A stretch of DNA of 46,640 bases from an uncultured Clostridia bacterium. GTDB taxonomy: Bacteria; Bacillota; Clostridia; Oscillospirales; Ruminococcaceae. Shown piece by piece: positions 33,712 to 45,550 of the stretch. Location: positions 1 to 46,640 of the forward strand of contig CALXGT010000014.1 of the NCBI GenBank assembly GCA_944387915.1, written 5' to 3'. Numbering within the stretch: position 1 is the first letter of the stretch; each line of letters opens with the position of its first letter. The notes beneath the pieces were generated by a model that saw only the letters and a program-made list of their open reading frames with translations, had not been told where the DNA came from and did not search any database. The position numbers were made by a program, and so were the translations under genes.

Positions 33712-35452
33712 TTTGCAGGGAATTATCAAAGGCAAAACCCCGCCCACCGCTGAACAGATCAAAAAGCTGGAATCTTACTTCGGACAAAAATATGGCGCCG
33801 AAGTGACTCTTTCCTGGGAAGAAGATCCTTCCATTATCTCCGGTTTTAAACTGGAGATCGGTTCCACTGTATATGACTGGAGCTTAAAAGGTCGGTTTTC
33901 CCAGTTAAAAGAAAAGTTAGAAAGCTTACCGTTTGTACAAGGACAAATTATTCCCCTGATTAAGGACGCTGTCACTGACTGGTCCCCGGAAGCTTTTGCC
34001 GAAGAGTTGGGATCCGTAATCACAGTGGGAGACGGTATCGCTACGGTAGATGGGCTGGAACATGCCGCATATGGAGAGATTTTGGTTTTTTCTTCGGGTG
34101 TTCGCGGAATGGTCCAGGATTTGAAGAAGAACCAAATCGGCTGTATTTTGTTTGGTGACGAACAATCTATCGAACAAGGGGATATTGTTCGTCGTACCGG
34201 AAGGATGGCGGGCGTTCCCGCCGGCGAGGCGTTTATCGGCCGTGTCGTCGATGCTTTGGGTTCTCCCATCGATGGCAAAGGGCCCATCAAAGCCGACGCC
34301 TACCAACCCATTGAAGCGGCGGCTCCCGGCATCATCGATCGTCAGCCGGTTAACACTCCCATGGAAACGGGACTGATCGCGATTGATTCGATGTTCCCCA
34401 TCGGCCGGGGCCAGCGTGAGCTGATCATCGGCGACCGGCAAACGGGAAAAACCACTATCGCCTTAGACACCATGCTCAACCAAAAGGGAAAAGGCGTGAT
34501 CTGTATCTACGTTGCCATCGGTCAAAAGGCCAGCTCGGTAGCGCAGATGGTAGAGACCCTGCGCCGTCATGAGGCTTTGGATTACTCCATTATCGTCAAC
34601 GCCTCCGCAAGCGATCCCGCGCCGTTACAGTACATTGCTCCCTACGCGGGCTGCGCCATCGGCGAATATTTTATGAATAAAGGAAAAGACGTACTGATCG
34701 TTTACGACGACCTTTCCAAGCACGCCATTGCCTACCGTACCCTGAGCCTTCTTTTGGAACGCTCTCCGGGACGGGAAGCGTACCCCGGCGACGTATTCTA
34801 TCTTCACTCCCGTCTGTTGGAGCGGGCGGCGCGTCTTTCCGACGAAAAGGGCGGCGGAAGTATGACCGCTTTGCCCATCGTAGAAACACAAGCGGGCGAC
34901 GTTTCCGCTTATATTCCTACTAACATTATTTCCATTACCGACGGACAGATCTTTTTGGAGAGCGACCTGTTCTTCTCCGGCCAGCGCCCCGCGGTCAACG
35001 TAGGTATCTCTGTTTCCCGTGTAGGACGGGATGCCCAAACCAAAGCGATGAAGGCGGCCACCGGAACCATTCGTCTGGATCTTGCCCAGTACCGGGAAAT
35101 GGAGATCTTTACCCAGTTCTCCAGCGACTTGGATGAATCCACCAAACGCCAGCTGGTTTACGGCCAGGGCTTGATGCAGCTTTTAAAGCAGGATCAAAAC
35201 CATCCGTTGTCCCAGTATGAGCAGGTGGTCATGCTGGTGGTGGCGTTAAATCACATCACCTCCGAGATCCCCATCAGCCAGATCACATCCTTCAATAAAG
35301 AGCTTCTCAAATATATCGACACCCAGGCGCCTTTCATCCGCCACGATATTGAGAATACCGGAGATCTGTCCAACGAGAACCGGGAGCATATCTTGAGTCT
35401 GGCCCGGGATTTCCTCAAACGAGTGAAAGAGGGCAGTTCTCAGTTGGGATAG
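33704..35452 (+). CDS. atpA: ATP synthase delta(C-terminal domain)-alpha fusion
   Basis: This 582-residue protein is about 80 longer than a normal alpha. Residues ~14-78 ([19 protein letters not shown] ... [20 protein letters not shown], then [12 protein letters not shown]) match the C-terminal domain of the delta/OSCP subunit, which holds the b stalk. The alpha part starts near residue 80 and is complete: VGDGIA, Walker [10 protein letters not shown] (about residues 243-251), and the C-terminal helical domain. There is no separate delta gene and no delta N-terminal domain, the part that normally binds the alpha N-termini. The fusion would place three delta-CTDs per complex. Start is GTG at 33704, overlapping atpF. 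Confidence 0.93.
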   Translation: MSNLQGIIKGKTPPTAEQIKKLESYFGQKYGAEVTLSWEEDPSIISGFKLEIGSTVYDWSLKGRFSQLKEKLESLPFVQGQIIPLIKDAVTDWSPEAFAEELGSVITVGDGIATVDGLEHAAYGEILVFSSGVRGMVQDLKKNQIGCILFGDEQSIEQGDIVRRTGRMAGVPAGEAFIGRVVDALGSPIDGKGPIKADAYQPIEAAAPGIIDRQPVNTPMETGLIAIDSMFPIGRGQRELIIGDRQTGKTTIALDTMLNQKGKGVICIYVAIGQKASSVAQMVETLRRHEALDYSIIVNASASDPAPLQYIAPYAGCAIGEYFMNKGKDVLIVYDDLSKHAIAYRTLSLLLERSPGREAYPGDVFYLHSRLLERAARLSDEKGGGSMTALPIVETQAGDVSAYIPTNIISITDGQIFLESDLFFSGQRPAVNVGISVSRVGRDAQTKAMKAATGTIRLDLAQYREMEIFTQFSSDLDESTKRQLVYGQGLMQLLKQDQNHPLSQYEQVVMLVVALNHITSEIPISQITSFNKELLKYIDTQAPFIRHDIENTGDLSNENREHILSLARDFLKRVKEGSSQLG

Positions 35453-35461
35453 GGGGCAAAT

Positions 35462-37766
<2,305 letters not shown>

Positions 37767-37767
37767 T

Positions 37768-38187
37768 ATGAGCCTCTTTCATCTCTCGATCTTAGCGGCG
37801 GACCGGCCCTTCTACGAAGGGCCATGCGAATCCCTGGTGGTCCCCACTGTACCCGGTCAATACGGAGTGCTGGCTTATCATAGCAAGGCCATCGCCGCCA
37901 TCGTTCCCGGAACACTGTATTATAAGGTCCCCGACCAGCCGGCGCAGATTGCCTCGGTTTCCGCGGGTCTTATCAAAATTGAAGACAACCAGGTTTTAGT
38001 GCTGGTGGATTCGGCGGAACGTCCCGAAGACATCGACGCAAATCTGGCAAGACAGGCGGCCGACGAAGCGAAGGAAGAAATGCTCCAAAAGAAAAGCATT
38101 TTGGAATACCGCTCCGCCCAGGCACGCTTGGCGCGTGAAATCAGCCGTTTGCGCGTCAAAACCCGTTATACGGAAAGGAAGCAATAA
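37768..38187 (+). CDS. atpC: ATP synthase F1 subunit epsilon
   Basis: This 139-residue subunit has the N-terminal beta-barrel (FYEGPCESLVVPTVPGQYGVL) and a C-terminal helical hairpin (ANLARQAADEAKEEMLQKKS). The start at 37768 is one base after the atpD stop; longer in-frame starts lie inside atpD and are unlikely. The last bases form the left arm of the operon terminator. It is the final gene before attR. Confidence 0.94.
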   Translation: MSLFHLSILAADRPFYEGPCESLVVPTVPGQYGVLAYHSKAIAAIVPGTLYYKVPDQPAQIASVSAGLIKIEDNQVLVLVDSAERPEDIDANLARQAADEAKEEMLQKKSILEYRSAQARLAREISRLRVKTRYTERKQ

Positions 38188-38204
38188 TGCTTCCTTTCTT
38201 TTTT
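38173..38204 (+). terminator. atp operon terminator inside the element
   Basis: GAAAGGAAGCA and TGCTTCCTTTC form a perfect 11-bp stem around ATAA, the last bases of the atpC stop region, followed by a T-run. It stops atp transcription before attR and the distal spoIIID part. Confidence 0.92.
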
Positions 38205-38233
38205 GCTTTCCAACAACTTTATGGGAAAGGCGC

Positions 38234-38261
38234 CGTTCCATTTCGTCACCACCGTACATAA
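38234..38261 (+). repeat. attR: inner arm and 13-bp core
   Basis: The inner arm CGTTCCATTTCGTCACCACC (38234-38253) precedes GTACATAA (38254-38261). Core 38249-38261 equals that of attL. The arm is 17/20 identical to the reverse complement of the attL inner arm. Confidence 0.9.
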
Positions 38262-38412
38262 AGATCTTACGGAACGACTTAGGGAGGCAAATCCCTCTCT
38301 CTACGGTGAAGTGAGAAAGCTTCTGGATCGAAACAAAGAGGAACGGCATATCCGAGGCGGGTTAGCCACTAAACGAAAATATAGTCTACGCCGGGAAACA
38401 GAAAAAAAATAA
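38251..38412 (+). CDS. spoIIID: SpoIIID C-terminal part (gene interrupted by the element)
   Basis: From the core the frame reads TVHKDLTERLREANPSLYGE, then VRKLLDRNKEERHIRGGLAT and KRKYSLRRETEKK, closely matching B. subtilis SpoIIID from its recognition helix to the basic C-terminus (KDLTERLPEINP, RHLRGGEATKKKY). It has no ribosome binding site of its own; the nearest in-frame ATG at 38221 has none and would add unrelated residues. It is in frame with the 5' part at 29179-29294 through the shared core. The reconstructed gene is 267 nt. Confidence 0.93.
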   Translation, partial: TVHKDLTERLREANPSLYGEVRKLLDRNKEERHIRGGLATKRKYSLRRETEKK

Positions 38413-38445
38413 TCCCCGTTCCCCGGCGCGCCTTCAAAGCATCTC

Positions 38446-39483
38446 TTAAAAACAACGGGCCTGATCGCCGCGTTTACAGCCTTCCTTTTTGGGGCCGTGG
38501 CAATAATAGCAAACCTCATTTTTCAACGGCTTTCCGGCAAAGAAATCGTCTAAATTTCCCAAAGTGGTTTCCGCGATATTGGATAGCGCCTCTTCGGTTA
38601 AAAACGCTTGATGCGCCGTGAGCACTACATTGGGGCGGGACACCAAAAGCGCCAGCAAATCGTCTTGTATGATCTCTCCCGAGTAATCCTCAAAGAACAG
38701 ATCTCCCTCTTCCTCATACACGTCCAAACCCGCGCCCCGCACCTTTTTGGCGTTAAGAGCTTCCAGCAGGGCTTCTGTCTCAACGAGAGCGCCTCGAGAG
38801 GTATTGATGATAAAGACGCCGTCTTTCATCTTTTGGAAGGCTGCCCGATCTAAGATATGATAGGTGCTGTCCGAAAGAGGACAATGAAGAGAGATCACAT
38901 CGCTTTGCTTTAGCAGCTCATCCAGCGGAAGATACTCGAAATCGGCGTCTTTCTTGGGGTACAGATCGTAAGCTACCACCCGCATTCCAAAGCCTTTGGC
39001 AATATCGATCATGGCTTCTCCGATTTTTCCCGTACCGATAATGCCAATGGTTTTTCCTCTTAAATCAATTCCCGTTAACCCTACAATACTGAAATTAAAA
39101 TCCCTTGTCCGATTATACGCGCGATGGAGCTTTCGGTTTACCGTCAAAAGGAGTCCGAAGGCATGCTCCGCCACTGCGTAAGGAGAATAAGCGGGAACCC
39201 GCACCACATGTAGTTTCCCGTAAGCGGCCTTGAAATCCACATTGCTGTAACCGGCGCACCGCATAGCTAACACTTTGACCCCTTCGGAAACCAAAGTTTC
39301 AACTGCCTGCCGGTCGATAGTATCGTTTACAAAAGCGCATACCCCATCGCATCCCTTTGCCAAAGAAGCGGTGTCTGCGGTAAGCTTATTTTCAAAATAA
39401 TGGATGTCGTATCTTCCCGCATTAATCTTGTCGAACCAGTATTTGTCATAAGCCTTGGTATCGAAAAAAGCAATTTTTTTCAT
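38446..39483 (-). CDS. D-2-hydroxyacid (D-lactate) dehydrogenase
   Basis: This 345-residue NAD-dependent enzyme interconverts D-lactate or a related 2-hydroxyacid and its keto acid. The Rossmann motif is GIIGTGKIGEA, and the catalytic triad is visible as Arg in NTSRGALVE, Glu in LDVYEEEGDLFFED and His in TAHQAFLTEEAL. The C-terminus has a Cys-rich tail (CYYCHGPKKEGCKRG), which is longer than usual. The start at 39483 is preferred because GGAGAA is 5 nt upstream; an adjacent ATG at 39486 also exists. It is convergent with spoIIID. Confidence 0.9.
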   Translation of the reverse strand: MKKIAFFDTKAYDKYWFDKINAGRYDIHYFENKLTADTASLAKGCDGVCAFVNDTIDRQAVETLVSEGVKVLAMRCAGYSNVDFKAAYGKLHVVRVPAYSPYAVAEHAFGLLLTVNRKLHRAYNRTRDFNFSIVGLTGIDLRGKTIGIIGTGKIGEAMIDIAKGFGMRVVAYDLYPKKDADFEYLPLDELLKQSDVISLHCPLSDSTYHILDRAAFQKMKDGVFIINTSRGALVETEALLEALNAKKVRGAGLDVYEEEGDLFFEDYSGEIIQDDLLALLVSRPNVVLTAHQAFLTEEALSNIAETTLGNLDDFFAGKPLKNEVCYYCHGPKKEGCKRGDQARCF

Positions 39484-39716
39484 CATTTCTCCTTCTTTCT
39501 GCTTTGTTGTTTTTATTTTACCGCAAAGGGGGAAAAATATCAAAAAAAATCCGGTTTTACCACTTAATCTGTAAGCGGTAAAAGCGGTCGGACAAGCTGT
39601 CCGTAAAAGGGAAAGGGAATATAAATAAAGGAGTTGCCTGGATTTCAGCATAGCAGATTATAGCCAAAAAGTTTGTCGAAAAAAATGTAAAATTTTTTTA
39701 TTTTTCCGCTCTTTTA

Positions 39717-39745
39717 TTGGCTTTTCCTCAAAAGGGACGTATAAT
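39717..39745 (+). promoter_or_regulatory. Promoter of the beta-CASP hydrolase gene
   Basis: TTGGCT (39717-39722), a 17-bp spacer and TATAAT (39740-39745) lie 30 bp before the start codon. The rest of the 39484-39775 gap is AT-rich with no gene seen. Confidence 0.65.
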
Positions 39746-39775
39746 GGAATTAGTCAAAAGAAAGGAGTGGTTTTT

Positions 39776-41377
39776 TTGAAACTGGTTTTTAGCGGTGCAG
39801 CGCATGAAGTGACGGGAAGCTGCCATTATCTGGAGCTTCACGGGAAAAAAATCTTAGTGGACTGCGGAATGGAACAAGGCGAAGACCTTTATAAAAATAT
39901 CGACATCCCCGCTTCCCCTTCGGAAATCGATTATATTCTTTTAACTCATGCCCATATCGACCACAGCGGAGAAATCCCTGCCTTCTACAAAAACGGATTT
40001 CGCGGCCAGGTTTACTCTACAAAAGCGACCAAAGATCTTTGCGATCTTATGCTGCGAGACAGCGCTCATATTCAGGAATTTGAGGCGGAATGGCAAAACC
40101 GAAAGGCGAAACGTTCCGGTGCCGATCCTTATGTCCCGCTGTATACCATGGAAGACGCGGAAGGAGCGTTAAAACTTTTCATTCCCTGTGACTATGATAA
40201 ACTAATCCCTCTTTGCGAAGGGATATCCATTCGCTTTTCCGATGTGGGACATCTTTTGGGTTCCGCCAGTATCGAAATCCATGTCACCGAAGGAGACGAT
40301 ACCGAAATTATCGTTTTTTCCGGAGACATTGGAAACATCAACAAACCTTTGGTGAAAAACCCGGACTATTTGGAAAAAGCGGACTACGTTGTCATGGAAA
40401 CCACCTACGGAAACCGGCTCCACGGCGATTCTCCCGACTATGTGGGCACATTGACCCGCATTTTAAATGAGACCTTCGCTCGGGGCGGAAATGTGGTCAT
40501 TCCCGCGTTCGCCGTAGGACGCACCCAGGAAATGCTTTATTTTATTCGCTCCATTAAGCAAAATCACCTGGTCACCACCTACCCGAATTTTGAGGTGTAC
40601 GTGGACAGCCCGTTGGCAATCGAAGCCACCCAGGTGTTTTATCGCAACGAAGAGGCCTGCTTTGATGAGGAATCTTTGGCGCTGGTCCGCCAGGGAATTA
40701 ACCCCATTTCCTTCCCGGGGCTGAAAACAGCAGTAACCAGCGATGAATCCAAGGCCATCAACTTTGATAAACGGCCGAAAGTCATCATTTCCGCCTCCGG
40801 TATGTGCGAGGCGGGCCGGATCCGCCACCATCTAAAGCATAACCTCTGGCGGGAAGATTCCACCATTCTTTTCGTCGGATATCAGTCGGAGGGAACCATT
40901 GGCCGCCGCATTCTGGAAGGAGCCAAAACGGTAAAACTGTTTGGCGAAACCATCGAGATTCATGCCCATATCGAGCAAATCGAGGGGATCAGCGGGCACG
41001 CCGATCAGAAAGGTCTGTACCAGTGGATTTCCGCATTGAAGGAAAAGCCCAAAAAAGTCTTTTTGGTCCATGGCGATCCGGACGCTTGTGAAACGTTCCA
41101 AAAGCTGTTAATCGAAAAAGGATACGACGCCGTCGCTCCCTATAGCGGCTCCGAGTTTGACCTTCGAGCCAACCAATTCCTTTATGAGGCTCCTCCTACC
41201 GCCATCCAAAAGAAAAAAGAAGCCGCAAGCTCCAAATCCGACCGCCTTTACAAGCGGCTTATGGATTTTGCGGAGGAACTTTTGGATATCGCCCGAAGCT
41301 ACAAGCATGGCGCCAACAAAGATTTGGAATCCTTCGCGTCCCAGATTCAAAGCCTTTGCGACAAGTTTAGAAAATAA
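39776..41377 (+). CDS. Metallo-beta-lactamase/beta-CASP nuclease (YSH1-like)
   Basis: This 533-residue protein has the metallo-beta-lactamase motif HAHIDHSG, FSDVGHLLGSA, SGDIGN, the beta-CASP motif region YVDSPLAIEAT and ISASGMCEAGRIRHHL, and the RMMBL-like end ISGHADQKGL with FLVHGDPDA. It belongs to the COG1236-type RNA-processing exo/endonucleases related to CPSF-73. The start is the TTG at 39776 (AAAGGAG 8 nt upstream), giving MKLVFSGAAHEVTGSCHY as in homologues; the GTG at 39767 overlaps the Shine-Dalgarno. It is monocistronic. A C-terminal Lys-rich linker and helix (residues ~475-533) are extra. Confidence 0.9.
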   Translation: MKLVFSGAAHEVTGSCHYLELHGKKILVDCGMEQGEDLYKNIDIPASPSEIDYILLTHAHIDHSGEIPAFYKNGFRGQVYSTKATKDLCDLMLRDSAHIQEFEAEWQNRKAKRSGADPYVPLYTMEDAEGALKLFIPCDYDKLIPLCEGISIRFSDVGHLLGSASIEIHVTEGDDTEIIVFSGDIGNINKPLVKNPDYLEKADYVVMETTYGNRLHGDSPDYVGTLTRILNETFARGGNVVIPAFAVGRTQEMLYFIRSIKQNHLVTTYPNFEVYVDSPLAIEATQVFYRNEEACFDEESLALVRQGINPISFPGLKTAVTSDESKAINFDKRPKVIISASGMCEAGRIRHHLKHNLWREDSTILFVGYQSEGTIGRRILEGAKTVKLFGETIEIHAHIEQIEGISGHADQKGLYQWISALKEKPKKVFLVHGDPDACETFQKLLIEKGYDAVAPYSGSEFDLRANQFLYEAPPTAIQKKKEAASSKSDRLYKRLMDFAEELLDIARSYKHGANKDLESFASQIQSLCDKFRK

Positions 41378-41412
41378 GGAAAAACGGTCGGAAGATTCCG
41401 ACCGTTTTTCCT
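41378..41412. terminator. Bidirectional terminator
   Basis: GGAAAAACGGTCGGAA and TTCCGACCGTTTTTCC around GA serve the beta-CASP gene and the convergent anti-sigma gene. Confidence 0.92.
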
Positions 41413-41414
41413 TG

Positions 41415-43049
41415 TTATTTGACATCCTCTAACGCTACCGTAATGGCGTGCTCAGTATCCATTTCCACGTCAAAATACTCATATTTCCATTCGGTGATGC
41501 TTTGAAGCTCCTCGTCGCTGGCAGCATAATAGTCGTGACGAACGCTGGTGACACCAGCCTGGGGATCGATCGTCGAGGATAAAAGTGCGGAGTGAAGCAG
41601 CGTAGCGGTTCCGCCATCCTGTAAATTCGTCGCTTCCTCCGCCACCATACTGATCTTCCCATCATCCTGGGGTCTTAAAATCTCACTATAGCTTCCGGAA
41701 TTCCAGCCATAAGGGACCAGATCGTATGAGATGACGCCGTTATGGATGGTAAAATTTTCCACCGTATAGCCGCCATACTGGCTGGTGGGTACCCTGGCGC
41801 CGTTTTTGAGTTCTTCGGTAGTGATGGTGCGAGTTTTCGAGGTAGAACCGTCTTCATTCGCATAGCGATACCGCATCGGTGTCAGCGTCAGCGAGGTGGC
41901 CGACGGGTCGGGAGCAGTCAAATTCAAGGCTTCTCCACTGATGAAGGCAGCGCGAGAGGAATAAAGCTCTTTCCCCGTGTTGTCCACGATATACAGCATG
42001 TCGGCGTCCAGCCCCTCATAGGCATAGACATCGCTTCCATCAGCGTCGGTCAGCTTTTTCTCGGTTACATGGGTCTTGATCACGCCGCCTTTTGGCCCAA
42101 AAGCGAGGTATCCCAGTCCCAGGTCTTTGTTTAAGGTCAGCGTAGAGCCAAATCCATCATAATTCGGATAAACAGCTTCCGGCATAAAATAGGTCCCCGG
42201 TTCCCCAACCTTTCCGCCCGCGCGCACCGAATCGCCGTCCAAAGTTACGGTAAAGCACCATTCTCCCGCTTTCCCAAGGGCGCATTCTGTCTCATTGAGC
42301 TCTACCGTGATCTCTTCGCCCTCCGGCATCTCGGTCAAAAGATAGTGCCGCCAAAGCTTCAAATTGCCCTCTTCATCCAGATACCAGTCTTCCACATCCG
42401 CCTGCGCAATTTCCTTGCCGTTGATTTTTGCCCAGTAAAAATTGGGACCGGTACCGAAAAACCGATTCCAAAGGGGACCGTAATCGTCTATCTCTTCGAT
42501 GGCTTGCATCGCTTCTTCGCCGGAAATGGTAAGGAAAATATCCATGCTGGAAACATCCATGGAAATATTGTCCAGCGTAACGGTAACGCCGTTACTGGTG
42601 ACGCTCTGTCCCACCGGCGCGTTAAATCCCTCCAACGCCTGCTTCGTCTCGCCGTAATCCCCTCTGGGCGCGCTTAAAGGATCGTTCACATCCTCTTTCG
42701 ATGGCGCATCCTGGAAAAATCCGATCTTTTCGCTAATCATTTGGATCAGATCCGGACCCACTGCGTAAACTGTCATCGCGCTGGCGCAAAACAGCGCCGC
42801 CGCGATCAATCCAACTCGTACCGTCCGGCGCAGCGCGCCCTTTTGCTTTCTCTTAGATTCCATATTCTTCGCCCCTTGTATGTTACCTTGTACCGACGCC
42901 GTTTTGGGATCCGCCCCCATCTTACACAGCGCCATCTGACAGATCCGGTCATTTTGATCGGGAGAAAGAGATCCGCCGGTCTCGAGATCTTTTTGCACCA
43001 GCTGATGCAGTTCCCACATCAGTTCAGGATACTCCGTGCTGTTTTTCAT
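41415..43049 (-). CDS. DUF4179-like membrane protein, probable anti-sigma factor
   Basis: This 544-residue protein has a ~70-residue cytoplasmic N-terminus, one membrane helix (VGLIAAALFCASAMTVYAV) and a large extracytoplasmic part with beta-rich repeats (SVTSNGVTVTLDNISMD, like DUF4179). It overlaps the upstream sigma-factor gene by 26 nt, so the two are coupled. This pairing is typical of ECF sigma/anti-sigma systems in Clostridia. The cytoplasmic part lacks a HxxxCxxC zinc motif. The external signal is unknown. Confidence 0.78.
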   Translation of the reverse strand: MKNSTEYPELMWELHQLVQKDLETGGSLSPDQNDRICQMALCKMGADPKTASVQGNIQGAKNMESKRKQKGALRRTVRVGLIAAALFCASAMTVYAVGPDLIQMISEKIGFFQDAPSKEDVNDPLSAPRGDYGETKQALEGFNAPVGQSVTSNGVTVTLDNISMDVSSMDIFLTISGEEAMQAIEEIDDYGPLWNRFFGTGPNFYWAKINGKEIAQADVEDWYLDEEGNLKLWRHYLLTEMPEGEEITVELNETECALGKAGEWCFTVTLDGDSVRAGGKVGEPGTYFMPEAVYPNYDGFGSTLTLNKDLGLGYLAFGPKGGVIKTHVTEKKLTDADGSDVYAYEGLDADMLYIVDNTGKELYSSRAAFISGEALNLTAPDPSATSLTLTPMRYRYANEDGSTSKTRTITTEELKNGARVPTSQYGGYTVENFTIHNGVISYDLVPYGWNSGSYSEILRPQDDGKISMVAEEATNLQDGGTATLLHSALLSSTIDPQAGVTSVRHDYYAASDEELQSITEWKYEYFDVEMDTEHAITVALEDVK

Positions 43050-43602
43050 AACGCCTGCACTCCTTTCCCATTTGTTTCAGATATTCGTCTTTGAGTTTTT
43101 TTCGTCCTCTCGCCAAACGAACATTGACCGTATGTGTCCGCATTCCTATTGCCTCCCCGATTTCTTTGGCGGTCTCTAAGCGATAGTACCGCCGAAGAAA
43201 GACCTCCCGGTCCGGTTGCGTCATCTGGGCCACCAACGCCCCAATGAGGTCTTCCCCATCGGAAGAAATCGTCTCCACCAGAAAATCCACTTCCTCATTG
43301 AGGGGAAGGATCTGTTTTCTGGAAAGCAGGCGCCGCCGGTCGATGGCGCGATTTCGAGCGGTCACCGTCAGCCACGCGCCGAGGGGCTTATGGCTCTCGG
43401 ATAAAAGGGATACCTGCTGCCAGGTAGTGACCAGCACATCCGCCGCCACTTCCTCCGCGTCTTCGGGATATTCCGGCAGGATCCGGGATACGATCCGAAA
43501 GATCATTTTGCCGTACTGCGATTGCAGCGCATAGATCCCCTGTTCGGGATCTTCCTCTAACAGCCGGTAAATCTGCTGCTGGGAAAACGCTCCTTCCCAC
43601 AT
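43024..43602 (-). CDS. ECF-type RNA polymerase sigma factor
   Basis: This 192-residue sigma-70-family factor has region 2 (FRIVSRILPEYPEDAEEVAA, then DVLVTTWQQ) and region 4 (EVFLRRYYRLETAKEIGEAI, then RTHTVNVRLARGRKKLKDEY). There is no region 1 or 3. The start at 43602 is supported by GGAGG 8 nt upstream; upstream in-frame codons give a non-conserved leader. It is cotranscribed with the membrane protein downstream, its likely antagonist. Confidence 0.9.
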   Translation of the reverse strand: MWEGAFSQQQIYRLLEEDPEQGIYALQSQYGKMIFRIVSRILPEYPEDAEEVAADVLVTTWQQVSLLSESHKPLGAWLTVTARNRAIDRRRLLSRKQILPLNEEVDFLVETISSDGEDLIGALVAQMTQPDREVFLRRYYRLETAKEIGEAIGMRTHTVNVRLARGRKKLKDEYLKQMGKECRRYEKQHGVS

Positions 43603-43773
43603 CCGGCACACCTCCTTACATTCTTTATGAAAGCTTTCACCTATATCAACGAAACAGATCCTCAAACAGTCACAGCAAATCGAAAATTTGTAAAAATTAT
43701 TTTCCACCTATCACTTTCGCTTTCCGGGAAAAGCGATAGGATAAACTGGTCTTCTATCCATTTTAGCAAAAAG

Positions 43774-43796
43774 AAAAAGCGGCGAAGGCCGCTTTC
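43774..43796 (-). terminator. Terminator of the ABC-2 exporter operon
   Basis: On the minus strand, GAAAGCGGC pairs with GCCGCTTTT around CTTC and is followed by a T-rich tract, just after the stop of the last exporter gene. Confidence 0.8.
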
Positions 43797-43812
43797 GTTA
43801 AAATATGTTCCT

Positions 43813-44613
43813 TTATCTTAATTCCTTTCGCCGGAAAATCAGGTAGGAAAGTAAGGATAGAAGAAGGATCATACTAATGCTTATTATCATAGCAGGAATA
43901 CAATCTTCGTAACCCACCTGCCCTCGAGTGAGTCCGGAAAGGCACCCTTTTATCCTTAACCGTCCTAATCCTGCTGTAGCGGCGGGAAATAAGGTAGAAA
44001 TGATATTGGTGTTTAGGACAAAAAACGCCGCCAGCATAGCGATCAGCGAGGATCTGGTCTTGGTAAAAAAGCTGCCGATAAAAATATACTCTGCGCTTAG
44101 GAGCAGCGTCATCAAAAGGCGCAGGAACAATGGAAACAGCAGCTCTTTTCCCCCTGAGGAAATGTAGGGGAAAACGTCGTAACGGATCCAGATCGTCAGC
44201 GGTGCTACAAAAGACATCACAGCCACCGCAAGGTAGTAGACAAACAGCTTACTAAAAAAGATGCCTGTTTTCCCGTATCCCAATAACACAAGCTGGGAAA
44301 AGCCTCTGGTCTCGTAATTTCGGGTAAAAATGAACACGGCGGCCAGCGGAAGGATTAAAAAGATCCCATCCTCAGTAACAGAACGGTAAAAACGGTATTC
44401 CCTGATATCATACGTCTGAAAATGATCCGGATAGGGGGTTTCGGGCATTTCCACCTGCAAGTGATCCAGCATATCCGCATGCTCCTCCTGCGTGATCAGG
44501 TAGTAGCTCCGTTCAAAAATCAACCCCATAACCACCAGCGCAACCAGGAAAAGATAGAACAGCGGATTGGTCCACAGGCTTTTCAGCTCCACATACAGCA
44601 ACCGGCCGGTCAT
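43813..44613 (-). CDS. ABC-2 type membrane permease
   Basis: This 266-residue protein has about six hydrophobic helices (LFYLFLVALVVMGLIF near the N-terminus, ending MILLLSLLSYLIF). It starts within the last bases of the upstream ATPase gene. With the ATPase and the second permease it forms an exporter resembling lantibiotic/bacitracin immunity or Na+ efflux ABC-2 systems. The substrate is not evident. Confidence 0.85.
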   Translation of the reverse strand: MTGRLLYVELKSLWTNPLFYLFLVALVVMGLIFERSYYLITQEEHADMLDHLQVEMPETPYPDHFQTYDIREYRFYRSVTEDGIFLILPLAAVFIFTRNYETRGFSQLVLLGYGKTGIFFSKLFVYYLAVAVMSFVAPLTIWIRYDVFPYISSGGKELLFPLFLRLLMTLLLSAEYIFIGSFFTKTRSSLIAMLAAFFVLNTNIISTLFPAATAGLGRLRIKGCLSGLTRGQVGYEDCIPAMIISISMILLLSLLSYLIFRRKELR

Positions 44614-45518
44614 TTCGCCGCCTCCTTTACCATCTGCTCGAAATACTCCTCTAACGATTGCCCTACGGTTTCCAGATTTAACACCGGGATCTGATTGACT
44701 GCTAAAATCCCATATATTTTTTGCTTGTTGTCATATTGATACAGAGTAATTTTGTCCTCCTCCTTTTTGATCTCCACCTCCGGCAGCGCTTGCTTCAAAA
44801 GCGCATACGCCCTACGGTTGTCCGCCGTAGATAGGAGAATGGAGCTTTGACAGCGGCGATGCAATGCCAAACTGTCAATTTCTTCCACGACCTTGCCGTG
44901 ATGAAGAAAGATGTAATCGGTCGCCATCTGTTGAAGCTGAGAAAGATGATGACTGGAAATCAAAATGGTCGTTTTTTCCTCCCGGTTTAATTGGGTAAAC
45001 AGCTGTTCCATTTCCCGTATGCCGCTGGGATCCAATCCGTTGATGGGTTCATCCAAAACCAAAAACTCCGGATTCCCCAGCAAAGCCATGGCGATCCCCA
45101 GGCGCTGTTTCATTCCCAGAGAATAGTTGATTGCCATACGGCGGGCCGCGCCTTCCAAGCCCACGATCGACAGCACCCGTTTCGTCTCCTCTTTCTCTTT
45201 GATCCCGAGCAGGATGCGGATCCGCTCCACATTTTGGTATCCGCTCAAGGTATCTATGAGAATGGGCAGTTCGATCAGAGTACCGATCCGTCTTCTGGCA
45301 AGGCGGATCCCTTTGGGCGATGTCTCTCCAAACAGGGTAAAGCTGCCGCCGCTTGGTTTGACTAACCCCATCATGATTTTCATTAAAGTGGTTTTGCCGG
45401 CGCCGTTATTGCCGATCAATCCGTAAATCTTTCCCTGCTCCAACCGCAGGGTCACTTCTTGGAGCGCCTCTACTTTTTGGTAGCGTTTGGATAACTGGGT
45501 ACAGGTAAAAACATCCAT
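44610..45518 (-). CDS. ABC-2 exporter ATP-binding protein
   Basis: This 302-residue ATPase has Walker A GNNGAGKTTL, signature SLGMKQRLGIA, Walker B FLVLDEPINGLDP and H-loop ISSHHLSQL, followed by a ~90-residue C-terminal domain of the BcrA/CcmA type. It lies between two permease genes. The signature begins SLGMKQ, as in immunity-type exporters. Confidence 0.92.
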   Translation of the reverse strand: MDVFTCTQLSKRYQKVEALQEVTLRLEQGKIYGLIGNNGAGKTTLMKIMMGLVKPSGGSFTLFGETSPKGIRLARRRIGTLIELPILIDTLSGYQNVERIRILLGIKEKEETKRVLSIVGLEGAARRMAINYSLGMKQRLGIAMALLGNPEFLVLDEPINGLDPSGIREMEQLFTQLNREEKTTILISSHHLSQLQQMATDYIFLHHGKVVEEIDSLALHRRCQSSILLSTADNRRAYALLKQALPEVEIKKEEDKITLYQYDNKQKIYGILAVNQIPVLNLETVGQSLEEYFEQMVKEAAK

Positions 45519-45550
45519 ATGGTTTCTCCTTATGTATCATAAGTCTTCGT

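Noticed and set aside
38203-38412. The distal spoIIID part as an independent 69-codon gene
   Set aside because: It has no ribosome binding site, its first residues match nothing in the family, and homology starts exactly at the att core.
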